Positions 25,431 through 34,766 of a stretch of DNA of 64,000 nucleotides are shown one piece after another. The stretch spans positions 3,895,001 to 3,959,000 of the forward strand of contig NZ_CP054918.1 of NCBI RefSeq assembly GCF_013364195.1, read 5' to 3'. This DNA is from Streptomyces sp. NA04227. Lineage in GTDB: Bacteria > Actinomycetota > Actinomycetes > Streptomycetales > Streptomycetaceae. Positions within the stretch are counted from its first letter, which is position 1. Each line of letters opens with the position of its first letter. The notes under the pieces were generated by a model, which had not been told where the DNA came from, ran no database searches, and saw nothing but the letters and a program-made list of their open reading frames with translations. Position numbers and translations under genes: made by a program.

Positions 25431-25469
25431 ACACCCCCCTGACGAGCTTTGCGCACGTCAGGGGGGTGT
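25431..25469. terminator. Terminator hairpin next to tRNA-Ala
   Basis: A 14-bp perfect stem (25431-25444 with 25456-25469) with an 11-base loop, directly downstream of the tRNA on its strand and flanked by purine/A-rich sequence. Confidence 0.8.
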
Positions 25470-25476
25470 CGAAGTG

Positions 25477-25549
25477 TGGAGCCTAGGAGAGTCGAACTCC
25501 TGACATCTGCCATGCAAAGACAGCGCTCTACCAACTGAGCTAAGGCCCC
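25477..25549 (-). tRNA. tRNA-Ala (anticodon TGC)
   Basis: A 73-base cloverleaf on the minus strand. The acceptor arm is GGGGCCT paired with AGGCTCC, the D-arm is AGCTCAGTTGGTAGAGC, the anticodon loop is CTTTGCATG, and the T-arm is GGAGTTCGACTCTCC. CCA is not encoded. Confidence 0.97.
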
Positions 25550-25730
25550 TCGTGAAGCGCGCCCCGGCCGGGAATCCCGCCTCCGGGGAGCACCTGGACC
25601 AGAGTAGCGGGTCTTCCCCCGGATCTCACAAAAGGATTAGGGCTCCCGGTGCACGACCACGCTCCGTAAGATGCACGACGGGGTTCACTTCAGCGAACCG
25701 CGGTACTTGGGGAAGCGATGGGGAGACGCA

Positions 25731-26279
25731 ATGGATGCCGCACAGCAGGATGCCACGGCAAGAGCACGCGAACTGCAGCGCAACTGGTACGGGGAGCCAC
25801 TGGGGACGCTCTTCCGCAAGCTCATAGATGATCTGGGTCTCAACCAGGCTCGGCTGGCCGGAGTCCTCGGACTCTCGGCGCCGATGCTGTCCCAGCTCAT
25901 GAGCGGGCAGCGGGCGAAGATCGGCAACCCGGCGGTGGTGCAGCGGGTGCAGCTGCTGCAGTCACTGGCGAGCCAGGTCGCGGACGGCAGCGTGAGCGCC
26001 GCCGAGGCGACCGAGCGGATGGACGAGATCAAGAAATCGCAGGGCGGCTCGGTGCTCAGCAACGCCGGTCAGGCCACGGCCAGTTCGGGAGCGCCCACGG
26101 TCAAGCGGGTGGTACGCGAGATCCAGTCGCTGCTGCGGTCGGTCGCCGCGGCCGGGGACATCATCGATGCGGCGGACTCCCTCGCCCTCGCCCACCCGGA
26201 ACTGGCAGAGTTCCTGAGGGTGTACGGCGCCGGACGCACGGCCGACGCGGTGACCCACTACCAGGCACACCAGAGCTGA
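25731..26279 (+). CDS. Helix-turn-helix DNA-binding protein
   Basis: 182 residues from ATG 25731, preceded by GGGGAG. An N-terminal XRE-like HTH is visible at about residues 25-65 ('LIDDLGLNQARLAGVLGLSAPMLSQLMSGQRAKIGNP'). A Gln/Ser-rich middle and a helical C-terminal part without recognisable catalytic residues follow. A conserved gene in the streptomycete tRNA-Ala neighbourhood. An in-frame upstream start at 25671 would add 20 residues. It precedes the Ser/Thr kinase by 49 bases in the same direction, so the two may be co-transcribed. Confidence 0.85.
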   Translation: MDAAQQDATARARELQRNWYGEPLGTLFRKLIDDLGLNQARLAGVLGLSAPMLSQLMSGQRAKIGNPAVVQRVQLLQSLASQVADGSVSAAEATERMDEIKKSQGGSVLSNAGQATASSGAPTVKRVVREIQSLLRSVAAAGDIIDAADSLALAHPELAEFLRVYGAGRTADAVTHYQAHQS

Positions 26280-26328
26280 GCCGGGGCACCGGCTCGCCCG
26301 GGCACACCGAAGGGGAGCGCGCCAGACC

Positions 26329-27918
26329 ATGGGTGAGGTCTTCGCCGGCCGGTACGAACTGGCCGACCCGATCGGGCGTGGGGGAGTCGGTGCCGTATGG
26401 CGCGCCTGGGATCACCGGCGGCGCAGATACGTCGCCGCGAAGGTGCTCCAGCAGAGCGACGCGCACACGCTGCTGCGCTTCGTACGGGAGCAGGCCATGC
26501 GGATCGATCATCCGCATGTGCTCGCTCCCGCCAGCTGGGCCGCCGACGACGACAAGGTCCTGTTCACCATGGACCTCGTCGGCGGCGGCTCGCTCGCCCA
26601 TCTCATCGGGGACTACGGGCCCCTGCCGCCCCGCTTCGTCTGCGTCCTGCTCGACCAGTTGCTCGCGGGCCTGGCCGCCGTGCACGACGAGGGCGTGGTG
26701 CACCGCGACATCAAACCGGCCAACATCCTTCTGGAGGCGACCGGTTCGGGCCGCCCGCACCTGCGCCTGTCCGACTTCGGCATCGCGATGCGCAAGGGCG
26801 AGCCGCGCCTGACCGAGACGGACTACGTCGTCGGCACCCCCGGCTACTTCGCCCCCGAGCAGATGCTCGGCTCCGAACCCGACTTCCCCGCCGACCTGTT
26901 CGCGGTCGGCCTGGTCGCGCTCTACCTCCTGGAGGGCGCCAAACCCGACGCCAAGGCGCTCATCGAGCACTTCGCCGCGCACGGCACCCCGCGCGCACCG
27001 CGCGGCGTCCCGGAGCCGCTGTGGCAGGTCGTCGCGAACCTGCTGCAGCCCGACCCCGACGCCCGCTTCCGCAGCGCGATCGGCGCCCGCAAGGCGCTCG
27101 CCCCGGTCACCGAACTCCTGCCGGAACCCTCCATCGACGAGGACGAGGTCGTCGAGGTCTTCGACCAACTCGGCCCGCTCCCCGAGGGGTTCGGCCCCGA
27201 CGGCCCACTCCGCCGCCGCCCCACCCCGAAGAAGCCTTCCGCCCCGCCGCCCTCGCTCCCTTCGGCGGCCTCGCCCCCCTCGCCCCCCTCGCTCCCTTCG
27301 GCGGCCTCGCCCCCCTCGCTCCCTTCGGCGTCCTCGCCCCGCCCTCCAGCGCACCCGCCCGCGACCCCTCCGTCCACCGGAGGCTTCGCCGCGTCTTCCC
27401 CTTCCCCTTCCTCTTCCTCTTCGGCCGCTGGCTCTTCCTCGACGCCTTCGTCGCCCTCGTCGCCCTCGTCGGTTACGGACACCGGCAGCTTCCATTTGCC
27501 GCCGCCCGCTCAGCCCACCCCGAGCGCCGGACACCGGGACATGGTCCCGAGCCCGCCCGCACATCCCCCCACCACGAACACCCCGACGCCCACGCCCACC
27601 CCTCAGCCGCACACCAACACGGCCCCCCTCACACCCCGGACCGGCCCGACCCGCCAGTACACCGCCCCGCACCAGTTCCCCACCCCACAGGCCCACCCGG
27701 CCACCCAGGGCGTTCACGCACAACAGCCCCCGCACACACAGCAGTCGGCACCCCTCCCGGCACACCAGTCCCCGGACACCGTGACCGGGATCCGCCGCAC
27801 CCCGCCCTCCCGCCGCAAGCGCAAGCCGGGTCCGCCCGCGAAGGTGGCGGTCCCGATGCTCACCATGGCGGCACTCTCCTTCGCCGTGGGCATCTGGGGC
27901 CTGCTTCAGCTCCTCTGA
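26329..27918 (+). CDS. Serine/threonine protein kinase with C-terminal membrane anchor
   Basis: 529 residues. The kinase domain covers about residues 1-260: Gly-rich loop 'IGRGGVGAVW', Lys in 'VAAKVL', catalytic 'VHRDIKPANILL', 'SDFGIAM', and 'GTPGYFAPEQ' for the P+1 loop. A long Ser/Pro-rich segment (about 295-500, strongly repetitive in DNA) leads to one C-terminal membrane helix ('VAVPMLTMAALSFAVGIWGLLQLL') with almost nothing after it. So the kinase is cytoplasmic and tail-anchored. No PASTA or other sensor domain is present. The GC-biased repeats around 27240-27360 encode alternating Pro-Ser runs. Confidence 0.93.
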   Translation: MGEVFAGRYELADPIGRGGVGAVWRAWDHRRRRYVAAKVLQQSDAHTLLRFVREQAMRIDHPHVLAPASWAADDDKVLFTMDLVGGGSLAHLIGDYGPLPPRFVCVLLDQLLAGLAAVHDEGVVHRDIKPANILLEATGSGRPHLRLSDFGIAMRKGEPRLTETDYVVGTPGYFAPEQMLGSEPDFPADLFAVGLVALYLLEGAKPDAKALIEHFAAHGTPRAPRGVPEPLWQVVANLLQPDPDARFRSAIGARKALAPVTELLPEPSIDEDEVVEVFDQLGPLPEGFGPDGPLRRRPTPKKPSAPPPSLPSAASPPSPPSLPSAASPPSLPSASSPRPPAHPPATPPSTGGFAASSPSPSSSSSAAGSSSTPSSPSSPSSVTDTGSFHLPPPAQPTPSAGHRDMVPSPPAHPPTTNTPTPTPTPQPHTNTAPLTPRTGPTRQYTAPHQFPTPQAHPATQGVHAQQPPHTQQSAPLPAHQSPDTVTGIRRTPPSRRKRKPGPPAKVAVPMLTMAALSFAVGIWGLLQLL

Positions 27919-28284
27919 GGCCACCTCCGTACGCGGACATGCCGATGCGCGGCCCGGCGATACGCCGTCCGCGTGGAGGAGGGTGAAGGAGGTGGAGGAC
28001 CCGGAAGAGGCAGCGGGGACAGGGGAGTTGGGCGTGCGCACACGGGGGCTGGACCGTACGCGGACGTAGCGGGGCCCTTGAGGAGTCGTCACGGGACTTC
28101 GACGCTGAGGAAACCGGAAGCCGGAGGGCTCGGAAGCCAGGCGCTCAGAAGTCGGTACTGAGAGAGGTCAGCGCTGAGAGAAGCCAGTGCTCAGAAGTCG
28201 GGTACTGAAGTCAGGTGCTGAAGCCGGGAGTTGATCGCCCGGGTCGGCAACCCCATGCGGGTTCGCCGGTTCGGCGAGGTCTTC

Positions 28285-28320
28285 GGTTCAGCAGGGTTCA
28301 GCAGGGTTCAGCAGGGTTCA
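28285..28320. repeat. 10-bp tandem repeat (GGTTCAGCAG), about 3.6 copies
   Basis: Consecutive perfect copies of GGTTCAGCAG in the gene-poor region, with a degenerate GGTTCAT end after them. Confidence 0.8.
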
Positions 28321-28654
28321 TCGGTACCAGAGCTCCACCGGTTCACAAGTGCCCGGCATCACTCGGCATCCACGTACTTCGTACTCCGTACTCGCGTGCC
28401 CACAAGCCATGTACTGACGCGTTGCTGTGCTCACGCGTTGCTGTGGTCACGTACGCGCGCGGTCGCCGCCGCCCGGACCACCGATCACAGCGCTCCAGTG
28501 CCGCCGCCACCCGCGTACCGCCCGATGTACCGCCCGGTGCACGGCCCGCTGGACGACCCGTTCGACAAGCCGCGTGCCCAGTGCGCACTCGCGCGCGGTG
28601 CGGCTCACTCTGCCCGCAGGGCACGCCGTACGAGGATCCGGCTGCGCGTGACGA

Positions 28655-28698
28655 ACCGAAGGACGTACCGAAGGACGTACCGAAGGACGTACCGAAGG
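28655..28698. repeat. 12-bp tandem repeat (ACCGAAGGACGT), about 3.7 copies
   Basis: Perfect head-to-tail copies, probably from slippage. A similar short duplication of an 18-bp unit containing CGCGTTGCTGTG lies at about 28419-28455. Confidence 0.8.
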
Positions 28699-28991
28699 CG
28701 CGTGAACCGTCCGGCCCACGGAGCATCCGGGACCCGTACGGCCTCGGTGTCCCGCCGCCCGGCCGCGATGCACCGCTCCGCGGGGCGTCTCGCCTCGGGG
28801 ACGGCAAGTGCAGTTCTCTGTACGTGCGTTGGCGTGTGCACCCGTGTCGAGGTGGGTGCGCGTGCCGGCGCGTGAGCAGGTGCCCGGTGCTGTGGCCGAG
28901 TCCGCTGTCGCATGCGGTGCCGCGTGCGTGCGCGCGGGCGTGGACATGCGTCGATGTGCGTGCGTGTGTGCCGACATGGCTGTCCGGGCCG

Positions 28992-29729
28992 TCAGGAGAG
29001 GATCTGGCCGGAGGAACCGGCGAGAAGGGCGGCCGTGGGGTCTTCGTAGACGTTGGGCCGGGCCTGGTGGACGACGGTCGGCGAGAGCGTGCCGGAGGCG
29101 TTGTTCGCGGCGGAGGCCGGACGGGGTTCGCCGGTGCCCTGGCGCTGCGAAGGGAAGGGTCCGGCGGCGTTGTCGGGTGCGACGGTGTCCGGAACGGCGT
29201 CGGCGTCCGAGACCGGGTCGACGCCCGCGAGTTCGGTGGCGGGGCTGCCTGCCGGAGTGACGGCGGGCGGTGCGTGCTCGGGAACAGGTGCGGGTGCGGG
29301 TGCGGGAGCCGGAGCGGGTGCGGCCTGGGCGCTCGGCCGTGGCTCTTCGCGGACCGGATCGGGCAGGGGCATCGCCTGTTCACGCAGTACGCGTCCCGGG
29401 GCTGCCTCCTGCTGTGGCACCTCGGACGTACGGTGTGCCTGCGGCGCGGTTCTGCTCGCCGCGCGCCGGCAACTCGGTGAGGAGCCGTGCGCCTCCGCCG
29501 CGATGCGCTGCTTCATCGTCGGCGGCAGCGATCTCGCGTGCCGCGGGACGAAGCGCGCCGGAGTCATCTCCATGACGTCCATCGCGGTTTCGAGGTCGTT
29601 GCACTGCTCCTCGCTCTTCTGGGCGGGAACGGCGGCCGAGGCGGTGCTGGAGAGTCCGAGTGCGGCGAAGGCTGCGAGGACGGCGGCGATAAGCGCTGTC
29701 CACAGCTTCATGACCTTGGTGACGGCCAT
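28992..29729 (-). CDS. Secreted DUF6344-type protein
   Basis: 245 residues. A signal peptide ('KLWTALIAAVLAAFAALGLSSTASA') is followed by a short conserved-looking stretch with 'SLPPTMKQRIAAEAHGSSPS', which I recognise from the streptomycete DUF6344 family. A long Pro/Ala-rich low-complexity tail follows. No catalytic motif; function unknown. The 366-bp gap upstream, to DLW-39, is AT-richer near 29740-29890 and probably holds its promoter. No other gene is seen in that gap. Confidence 0.75.
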   Translation of the reverse strand: MAVTKVMKLWTALIAAVLAAFAALGLSSTASAAVPAQKSEEQCNDLETAMDVMEMTPARFVPRHARSLPPTMKQRIAAEAHGSSPSCRRAASRTAPQAHRTSEVPQQEAAPGRVLREQAMPLPDPVREEPRPSAQAAPAPAPAPAPAPVPEHAPPAVTPAGSPATELAGVDPVSDADAVPDTVAPDNAAGPFPSQRQGTGEPRPASAANNASGTLSPTVVHQARPNVYEDPTAALLAGSSGQILS

Positions 29730-30095
29730 GGCTCCTCACTTTCAGGTTGGGCGATTTGCGTACTTTCCCAATGATGTGTATGTGAGGAATCGAGTGGTGG
29801 ACCGACACCGGCGAGCGGCTATCTTCCGATCAACACCACTCGTATGGACCCACGTACTGAGAAAATGAAGGAGTACGGGAGGAAGAGGGCCAAGAGGCCG
29901 AAATGCTGATCGAGAGTGGTGAACGTCATCACTCCGGGCACCCGCTCCGGAGGCCCGCGCTCCCCTTGCCCGTACGCCCGACTCGGCTGAACGGGAAGGG
30001 AGTTGAGGGCACAAGGAGGTCACCGATCGATATCGGCCGGTGTGTATAGTCGGGCGCCAGAGGTCCCCAACGTCAAGGAAAGACGAGGTCGCGCG

Positions 30096-30224
30096 GTGAA
30101 GAAGCTTCTCCTGATCGCTCTGGCTGCCATCGGCGGTCTCCTCGTGTACCGCCAGATCCAGGCGGATCGCGCCGAGCAGGATCTGTGGACGGAGGCGACC
30201 GACTCCGTGCCCACGGGTTCGTGA
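30096..30224 (+). CDS. DLW-39 family small membrane protein
   Basis: 42 residues from GTG 30096: 'KKLLLIALAAIGGLLVYRQI' as a single membrane helix, then the diagnostic 'EQDLWTEATDSVPTGS' tail that gives the family its name. Found across streptomycetes near the gyrA region; function unknown. A terminator follows 24 bases after the stop. Confidence 0.92.
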   Translation: MKKLLLIALAAIGGLLVYRQIQADRAEQDLWTEATDSVPTGS

Positions 30225-30247
30225 GCAGCCACAGCTGACAACACCTG

Positions 30248-30273
30248 GCCCCGGCCGCCCTCGCGGCCGGGGC
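30248..30273 (+). terminator. Terminator hairpin after the DLW-39 gene
   Basis: A 10-bp perfect GC stem (30248-30257 with 30264-30273) and a 6-base loop, followed by TTCGTG. Confidence 0.75.
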
Positions 30274-30518
30274 TTCGTGCTGAGCGGACCCGACCGCGCC
30301 CGTCCCACGCCCGTCCCGTGCCCTGCCCCGAGCGGTGGCAGCGGCCGCCGTTCTCCACAAGCGGACTGATGGGGTTGCACAGGGGCCGGGGGCGGGGTAA
30401 AGAGTCCGGGCGGGCCGCGCACGGGACACCCGAGCACTCGTGAGACCCGAGCGGCGGCCCGATACTCATGCGGTGCACGCGGCGACGTACGGTCGGGCGG
30501 GTCAGGGGAGGGATGCAC

Positions 30519-32183
30519 GTGGGCGGGCGGCTCGCGAGAAGGCGTGCGGTACGGGCCGTGCCCGCGCTCGCCGCGGCGTTGTTCCTGGTCGCCGCGCTGC
30601 CCGGGGCGGTCGCGACGGCCGCCGAACCGAACCCGTACGTCTTCGCCCAGGGCGCACCCACCGTGCCCGGCGCGGACGGCCCCGACGGCGCCCGGCCGCT
30701 CGAAGCGGGCGGCACCTACCGCAGCTCGCTGGGCCCCGGCGCGAAGGCCTACTACCGCGTCGAGCTGGACGCCTCCTCCAGCACCTACATATCCGCGACG
30801 GCCCTGCCCCCGCTCGGCACCGAGCTCGACTACGCCGACGGCATCCGGGTCTCCCTCCAGACCGACAAGGGCTTCGACTGCTCGTACGAGAGGTCCCGGT
30901 TCGGCTCGCTGTCCAGCCCCCGCCCGCTGGCCGCCACCGCCTCCCGCCTGATCGGCCCGAACGAGGGCACCTGCCAGCGCGCGGGCACGTACTACGTCAT
31001 GGTCGAGCGCACCGGCGCCTCGGCGGAGGCCTGGGACCTGGAGCTCCAGTACGCCTCCGAGCCCGCACTGCGTGGCAAGGCCCCGAGCCCCCCGGCCACC
31101 TCGGCCCCCGCGAGCCCCGAGGCCTCCGCGAGTCCCAGCGCCGCCACCGGAACACCCCGCCCCCGCAAGGGCGGCACCGGCTTCAACGACGCCCGCGCCC
31201 TGGAAAGCGGCGCCTGGAGCGACCGCATCACCCCCGGGGCCACGCTCTTCTACCGCGTCCCCGTCGAATGGGGCCAGCGCCTCGGCGCGGGCGCCTCGCT
31301 CGCGCCGTCGGACGAGGAGCCCGGCTCGGGGACGGGGTCGGCGACGGGGTCCGGGACGGGTGCGAGTTCCGGGGCGGGCTCGGGCAGCCCTTCGGGGAGT
31401 GGTGCCGGAGGTGCGGGAGGGACCGGCGACTACGTCAGCAGCGCGCTCGAACTGGCGCTGTACAACCCGGTACGCGGCACCGTCGACCGCACCGACACCT
31501 CGTACAACGGCACCCCGAAGGAAGCGAGCCTGGCCCCGCTGCCGCCGGTGGCCTACGGGAACCGTTTCGCGGCCGCGAACGAGGAGATGACCGGCGCGCG
31601 CTTCGCGGGCTGGTACTACCTCGCCGTACACCTCAACTCCGAGGTCGCCGGGCTCACCGGCGGCAAGCCCCTCGACCTGACGCTCCGTCTCTCGGTCACC
31701 GGCCAGCCGCAGGAGGGCCCCGAGTACGCCGGTGTGCCCCGGCCCGCAGGCACCTTCGGCGTCACCGCGGAGGACCAGGAGGAGGCCGCGAACGGCAGCT
31801 CCGCCGACTCCGGCGCCGACGGCAGGACCACCGATGACGGCAAGACACTCAGCACCACCGCGGCCACGGCGGTGGCGGCGGGCGGCCTCGGCACCGGCAC
31901 CCTCCTGGTCGCCGTCCTCGCGCTGTGGACCCTCGTCGCCCGCAGGGCGGCGGCACGTGCGGAGCGGAGAGAGCAGGCGGCGGCCGGTCCGCCGTCGCAC
32001 GGGTACGGGAACGGATACGGGTACGGGTACGGCTATCCGGGGCCGGGGGCTGGACCGGGATCTGGGCCGGGGGCTGGGTCTGCACAAGGGCCAGGGACAG
32101 GAACAGAAACAGAAACAGGAACAGGGACAGGGCAGGGCTCCGGTCCGGGGAGCGGGCCGATGCCGGGGCCGGGCTCCTGGTAA
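30519..32183 (+). CDS. Secreted, membrane-anchored surface protein of unknown function
   Basis: 554 residues from GTG 30519, which has GGGGAGGG at good spacing; ATG 30513 or 30468 are alternatives. A twin-Arg-rich signal peptide ('RRRAVRAVPALAAALFLVAALPG') precedes two similar beta-rich modules. Each has a 'Y-R-x-x-x-(D/E)' start ('KAYYRVELDASSSTYISATALPP' and 'TLFYRVPVEWGQRLGAGASL'), and they are separated by Ser/Pro/Gly linkers. A membrane segment near residues 460-485 ('GTGTLLVAVLALWTLVARR') and a Gly/Tyr/Pro-rich cytoplasmic tail end the protein. It resembles actinobacterial proteins of the VWA-containing type-VII or cell-wall neighbourhoods, but I cannot name the family. Confidence 0.78.
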   Translation: MGGRLARRRAVRAVPALAAALFLVAALPGAVATAAEPNPYVFAQGAPTVPGADGPDGARPLEAGGTYRSSLGPGAKAYYRVELDASSSTYISATALPPLGTELDYADGIRVSLQTDKGFDCSYERSRFGSLSSPRPLAATASRLIGPNEGTCQRAGTYYVMVERTGASAEAWDLELQYASEPALRGKAPSPPATSAPASPEASASPSAATGTPRPRKGGTGFNDARALESGAWSDRITPGATLFYRVPVEWGQRLGAGASLAPSDEEPGSGTGSATGSGTGASSGAGSGSPSGSGAGGAGGTGDYVSSALELALYNPVRGTVDRTDTSYNGTPKEASLAPLPPVAYGNRFAAANEEMTGARFAGWYYLAVHLNSEVAGLTGGKPLDLTLRLSVTGQPQEGPEYAGVPRPAGTFGVTAEDQEEAANGSSADSGADGRTTDDGKTLSTTAATAVAAGGLGTGTLLVAVLALWTLVARRAAARAERREQAAAGPPSHGYGNGYGYGYGYPGPGAGPGSGPGAGSAQGPGTGTETETGTGTGQGSGPGSGPMPGPGSW

Positions 32184-32234
32184 TCGCCCCGGTGCCCGTC
32201 CCCGGTCCCCGCCGTGGACCTGTGAACCTGGACC

Positions 32235-32999
32235 CTAGAACCCGTCCCGCACGGCGGTGAACCCCGCCGGGAACGGATTGGTGAGGGCCGTGTCCCAGTA
32301 CCCGGCCTCGCGCTGGGCCAGTTCGTCGGCGGGGACGGTCGGCAGGGCCCACTCGGGGTCGCCGAGGCCCACCTGTGCGAGGGCGTCGGCGTACACGGAG
32401 GCGTCCCAGCGGGACATGGACAGGGGAATCTCCGCCCCGGGCGCGAGCAGGGCGATACGGAGCCGGTGTCTGCGGGTGTCCGGGTCCGCGGCGTGGACCG
32501 TCAGGCCGTACCGGGTCCAGTCCGGCCCCCGTACGTCGTACCGGGGATTGACCGTGACCGCCACCAGCCGCCCACCCGGCCGCAGCGCTCTGCGCGCACC
32601 GGCCAGCATCGCCGCCAACTCCTCGGGCGACTCGGCATAGTTGAACAGCCAGACCGCCGTGACCGTGTCGAAGGTGCCGAGGTCGGGCAGGTCCCGGGCG
32701 TCCGCCGTCCGGTAGACGATCGCGGGCGACTCGGTGGCGGCCTCCGCGTGCCCCACCATCTCCGGCGAGACGTCCACACCGACGACCTCGGAGGCCCCGA
32801 GCCCGTGCGCGTACCGCGCGTACGCGCCGTACCCGGTGGCGAGGTCGAGCACCCGCTGACCTCGGATGTCACCGACCAGGTCGAGAAACAGCCGCAGCTC
32901 CGGGATGGGGGCGGTGGCGGTGGTCTTGTACTGGCGGTACAGATCGCCCACCGCGTCGTACTGAGGTTCATCAGCCACGAAGCGACCATAACCAGGCAC
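32235..32999 (-). CDS. Class I SAM-dependent methyltransferase
   Basis: About 254 residues. Rossmann SAM-binding motifs: 'VLDLATGYGAYARYAHGLGASEVVGVDVS' (motifs I and II), 'FDTVTAVWLFNYAESPEEL' (motif III) and 'LRPGGRLVAVTVNP' (post-motif). Acceptor unknown. GTG 32999 has GGAGG close upstream; the frame is open to GTG 33014. It stands alone, convergent with the secreted protein and in tandem behind the serine hydrolase with a 111-bp gap. Confidence 0.87.
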   Translation of the reverse strand: MPGYGRFVADEPQYDAVGDLYRQYKTTATAPIPELRLFLDLVGDIRGQRVLDLATGYGAYARYAHGLGASEVVGVDVSPEMVGHAEAATESPAIVYRTADARDLPDLGTFDTVTAVWLFNYAESPEELAAMLAGARRALRPGGRLVAVTVNPRYDVRGPDWTRYGLTVHAADPDTRRHRLRIALLAPGAEIPLSMSRWDASVYADALAQVGLGDPEWALPTVPADELAQREAGYWDTALTNPFPAGFTAVRDGF

Positions 33000-33110
33000 C
33001 GTGGCCTCCGGCACCTCGACGGAAGCGGAGGGCTGGATTCCGTCGGTCCGGGCCGCTCCGCCCGGCCGGGGGCGGCCGCCCGGTCGGCGTCAGCCGATGT
33101 TGGCCCTGCC

Positions 33111-34376
33111 TCAGCCGATGATGGCCTGCGTCTCTTGCTGGATGATCTCCTGGAACGGCACCTCGTCGTGGTTGCCGAGGACGACGCCGACCCAGCCGGT
33201 GTCCGGGTAGATGTTCCAGCTGGCGACGCTGCCGGGGTTGACGCCTGCGCGCCCGTTCACCCACTGGCCGCTGACGAGGCTGACCGGCAATGTGTAGGCC
33301 GCGAACGCCGCGTCGGCAGGAGCATCGGCGGGAGCGGACCGGTCGGCGGCCAGACCGCCTCCCTGCGGGGGGAGGGGGATCTTGGGCCCGGTGAAGAGCT
33401 CGGCGTAGGGCCGGTCCAGCAGTGTGCCGTCGCCCAGGGCCTGCGCGAACCGGATCAGGTCCGGCGCGGTGGCGAAGCCGCCGTCCCCGGGCGGATCGAT
33501 GAAGTTGCGGCCCGGGTTCTTGCCCAGCTGGTACGGGTCCGGGCTGCCCTTGTCCAGGTTGCGGACGGCGTCCACCCGGCTGCCGTCGGCCTGCCGCATG
33601 TACGAGTGGGCGATGTGCTCGTCGGTGAGCCACTGCGGCCGGGTGTAGAACGCCGTGCCGGTCATGCCGCACCGCCCGAAGACGTTCTCCTCGACGTAGT
33701 CCCAGTACGTCATGCCGGTCACCGCCTCGACGATCAGCGCGGGGATGGCGACCTCGGCACCGGCGTGGTCGGTGGGAGTCCCGGGGGCGGCCACCGGCTC
33801 CGCCTGCCGGGCCCACCGCTCGTAGAACTCGTGCACTTCATCCCGGCTCTGGAAGACACGTTCCAGATCCTCCTTCGGGCTGTTCAGTCCGGAGGTGCCG
33901 GAGAGCAGGTGGTGGAGGGTCACCTTGTCGGCGATCTCCTTGGCGAAGCCCGTCAGATGGGTGCCCACCGTGTCCGAAAGCCTCAACCTGCCCCGCTGCG
34001 CCAGCTGCAGAATGGCCACCGCACCGAACGGCTTGCCCGCCGAGGAGAGGTTGAACGCGGTGCCCTCGTGATTACGGATCCCCCTCTCCTTGTCGGCCAT
34101 CCCATAGCTGCGCGACAACACCGTCCGCCCCCGGTGCGACAGCATCACCACCCCGGAGAACCTGTCCTCCTCGGCCAGCTTCGCCACGTACCGGTCGTAC
34201 GCTCCCCCGGGCAGCGCGTCCGGCGGAACCTCACCGGAACGGTCCGGCGTCGCAGCGGCGCTGCCACGCCGAGCGTTCACCAACTGCACACCGCCCGCGG
34301 CCACACCGACCGCCGCCAGCCCGCTCCACCCGAGCAGGCGCCGCCGGTCAACGCCACGTACGGATTCCGAGTCCAT
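33111..34376 (-). CDS. Tat-exported serine hydrolase (beta-lactamase/PBP-like)
   Basis: 421 residues. The N-terminus 'RRRLLGWSGLAAVGVAAGG' is a Tat-type signal. The domain is the class C beta-lactamase/DD-peptidase-like hydrolase: the SxxK motif is 'SSAGKPFG' (Ser about residue 110), with 'HHLLSGTSGLNS' and 'LIVEAVTG' as family landmarks. At the usual Tyr-x-Asn position the sequence is 'DHAGAE', so the Tyr appears replaced by His. It is probably an exported esterase or peptidase of altered activity, but its substrate is unknown. The ATG at 34376 follows GGGGAC. It lies next to the tRNA-Ile-derived repeat at 34559. Confidence 0.85.
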   Translation of the reverse strand: MDSESVRGVDRRRLLGWSGLAAVGVAAGGVQLVNARRGSAAATPDRSGEVPPDALPGGAYDRYVAKLAEEDRFSGVVMLSHRGRTVLSRSYGMADKERGIRNHEGTAFNLSSAGKPFGAVAILQLAQRGRLRLSDTVGTHLTGFAKEIADKVTLHHLLSGTSGLNSPKEDLERVFQSRDEVHEFYERWARQAEPVAAPGTPTDHAGAEVAIPALIVEAVTGMTYWDYVEENVFGRCGMTGTAFYTRPQWLTDEHIAHSYMRQADGSRVDAVRNLDKGSPDPYQLGKNPGRNFIDPPGDGGFATAPDLIRFAQALGDGTLLDRPYAELFTGPKIPLPPQGGGLAADRSAPADAPADAAFAAYTLPVSLVSGQWVNGRAGVNPGSVASWNIYPDTGWVGVVLGNHDEVPFQEIIQQETQAIIG

Positions 34377-34558
34377 GATCACGTCCCCAATTCCGGTCGA
34401 TGTTCCAGCCGAACCGACCGTCGCTGCGCGGCGGCCCGTGGCTCCAATGAACACGGGGGACTGTTGCCGGGGTGTATGCGTTTTTCGATACGCCCGCGAT
34501 ACAGCGCGGGCGGTGCGGCGGGCTGGCACCGGGCAACGCCCAGACTCGGGCCCAGGCT

Positions 34559-34665
34559 CACGGCACAACAAGAAGAGGGCGCTCCCACCAGGGGGAACGC
34601 CCTCTTCTACTGCACTTCTGCTGTGGGGCCAACAGGATTGAACCTGTGGCCTCATCCTTATCAGG
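34559..34665. repeat. att-like copy 1: duplicated tRNA-Ile 3' half plus its terminator
   Basis: About 107 bases nearly identical to 47638-47745. They include the GAGGGCG...CGCCCTC terminator hairpin and the tRNA-Ile T-arm, variable region and 3' anticodon stem (34624-34665), with one substitution and one deletion. Direct orientation, 13.1 kb apart. This is the signature of integration into a tRNA gene, where the displaced 3' fragment remains at the far end. Confidence 0.85.
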
Positions 34666-34766
34666 TCGATCTAGAGGGGACCGGGACCTCGTCCAACCCA
34701 CTTGCTGCCCTGACTGACCTGCCGCTGTTGTTCGGCCTTGGTCGGCGACATCCGCGCTTGTTGGTG

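Larger units (their letters stand above)
27919..28991. other. Gene-poor region of about 1.07 kb
   Basis: Long open frames exist on both strands but have shadow-like composition (Arg/Pro/Gly/Thr-rich, no motifs) and no convincing ribosome-binding sites, so I do not call a gene. The region carries several short tandem repeats, listed separately, plus many degenerate GAAGYC/GTACTGA copies at about 28100-28220. It may be a decayed gene or an untranslated regulatory stretch. Confidence 0.5.

Noticed and set aside
28215..29480. 421-codon open frame in the gene-poor region
   Set aside because: Arg/Pro/Cys-rich, no ribosome-binding site, overlaps the better supported DUF6344 gene on the other strand.
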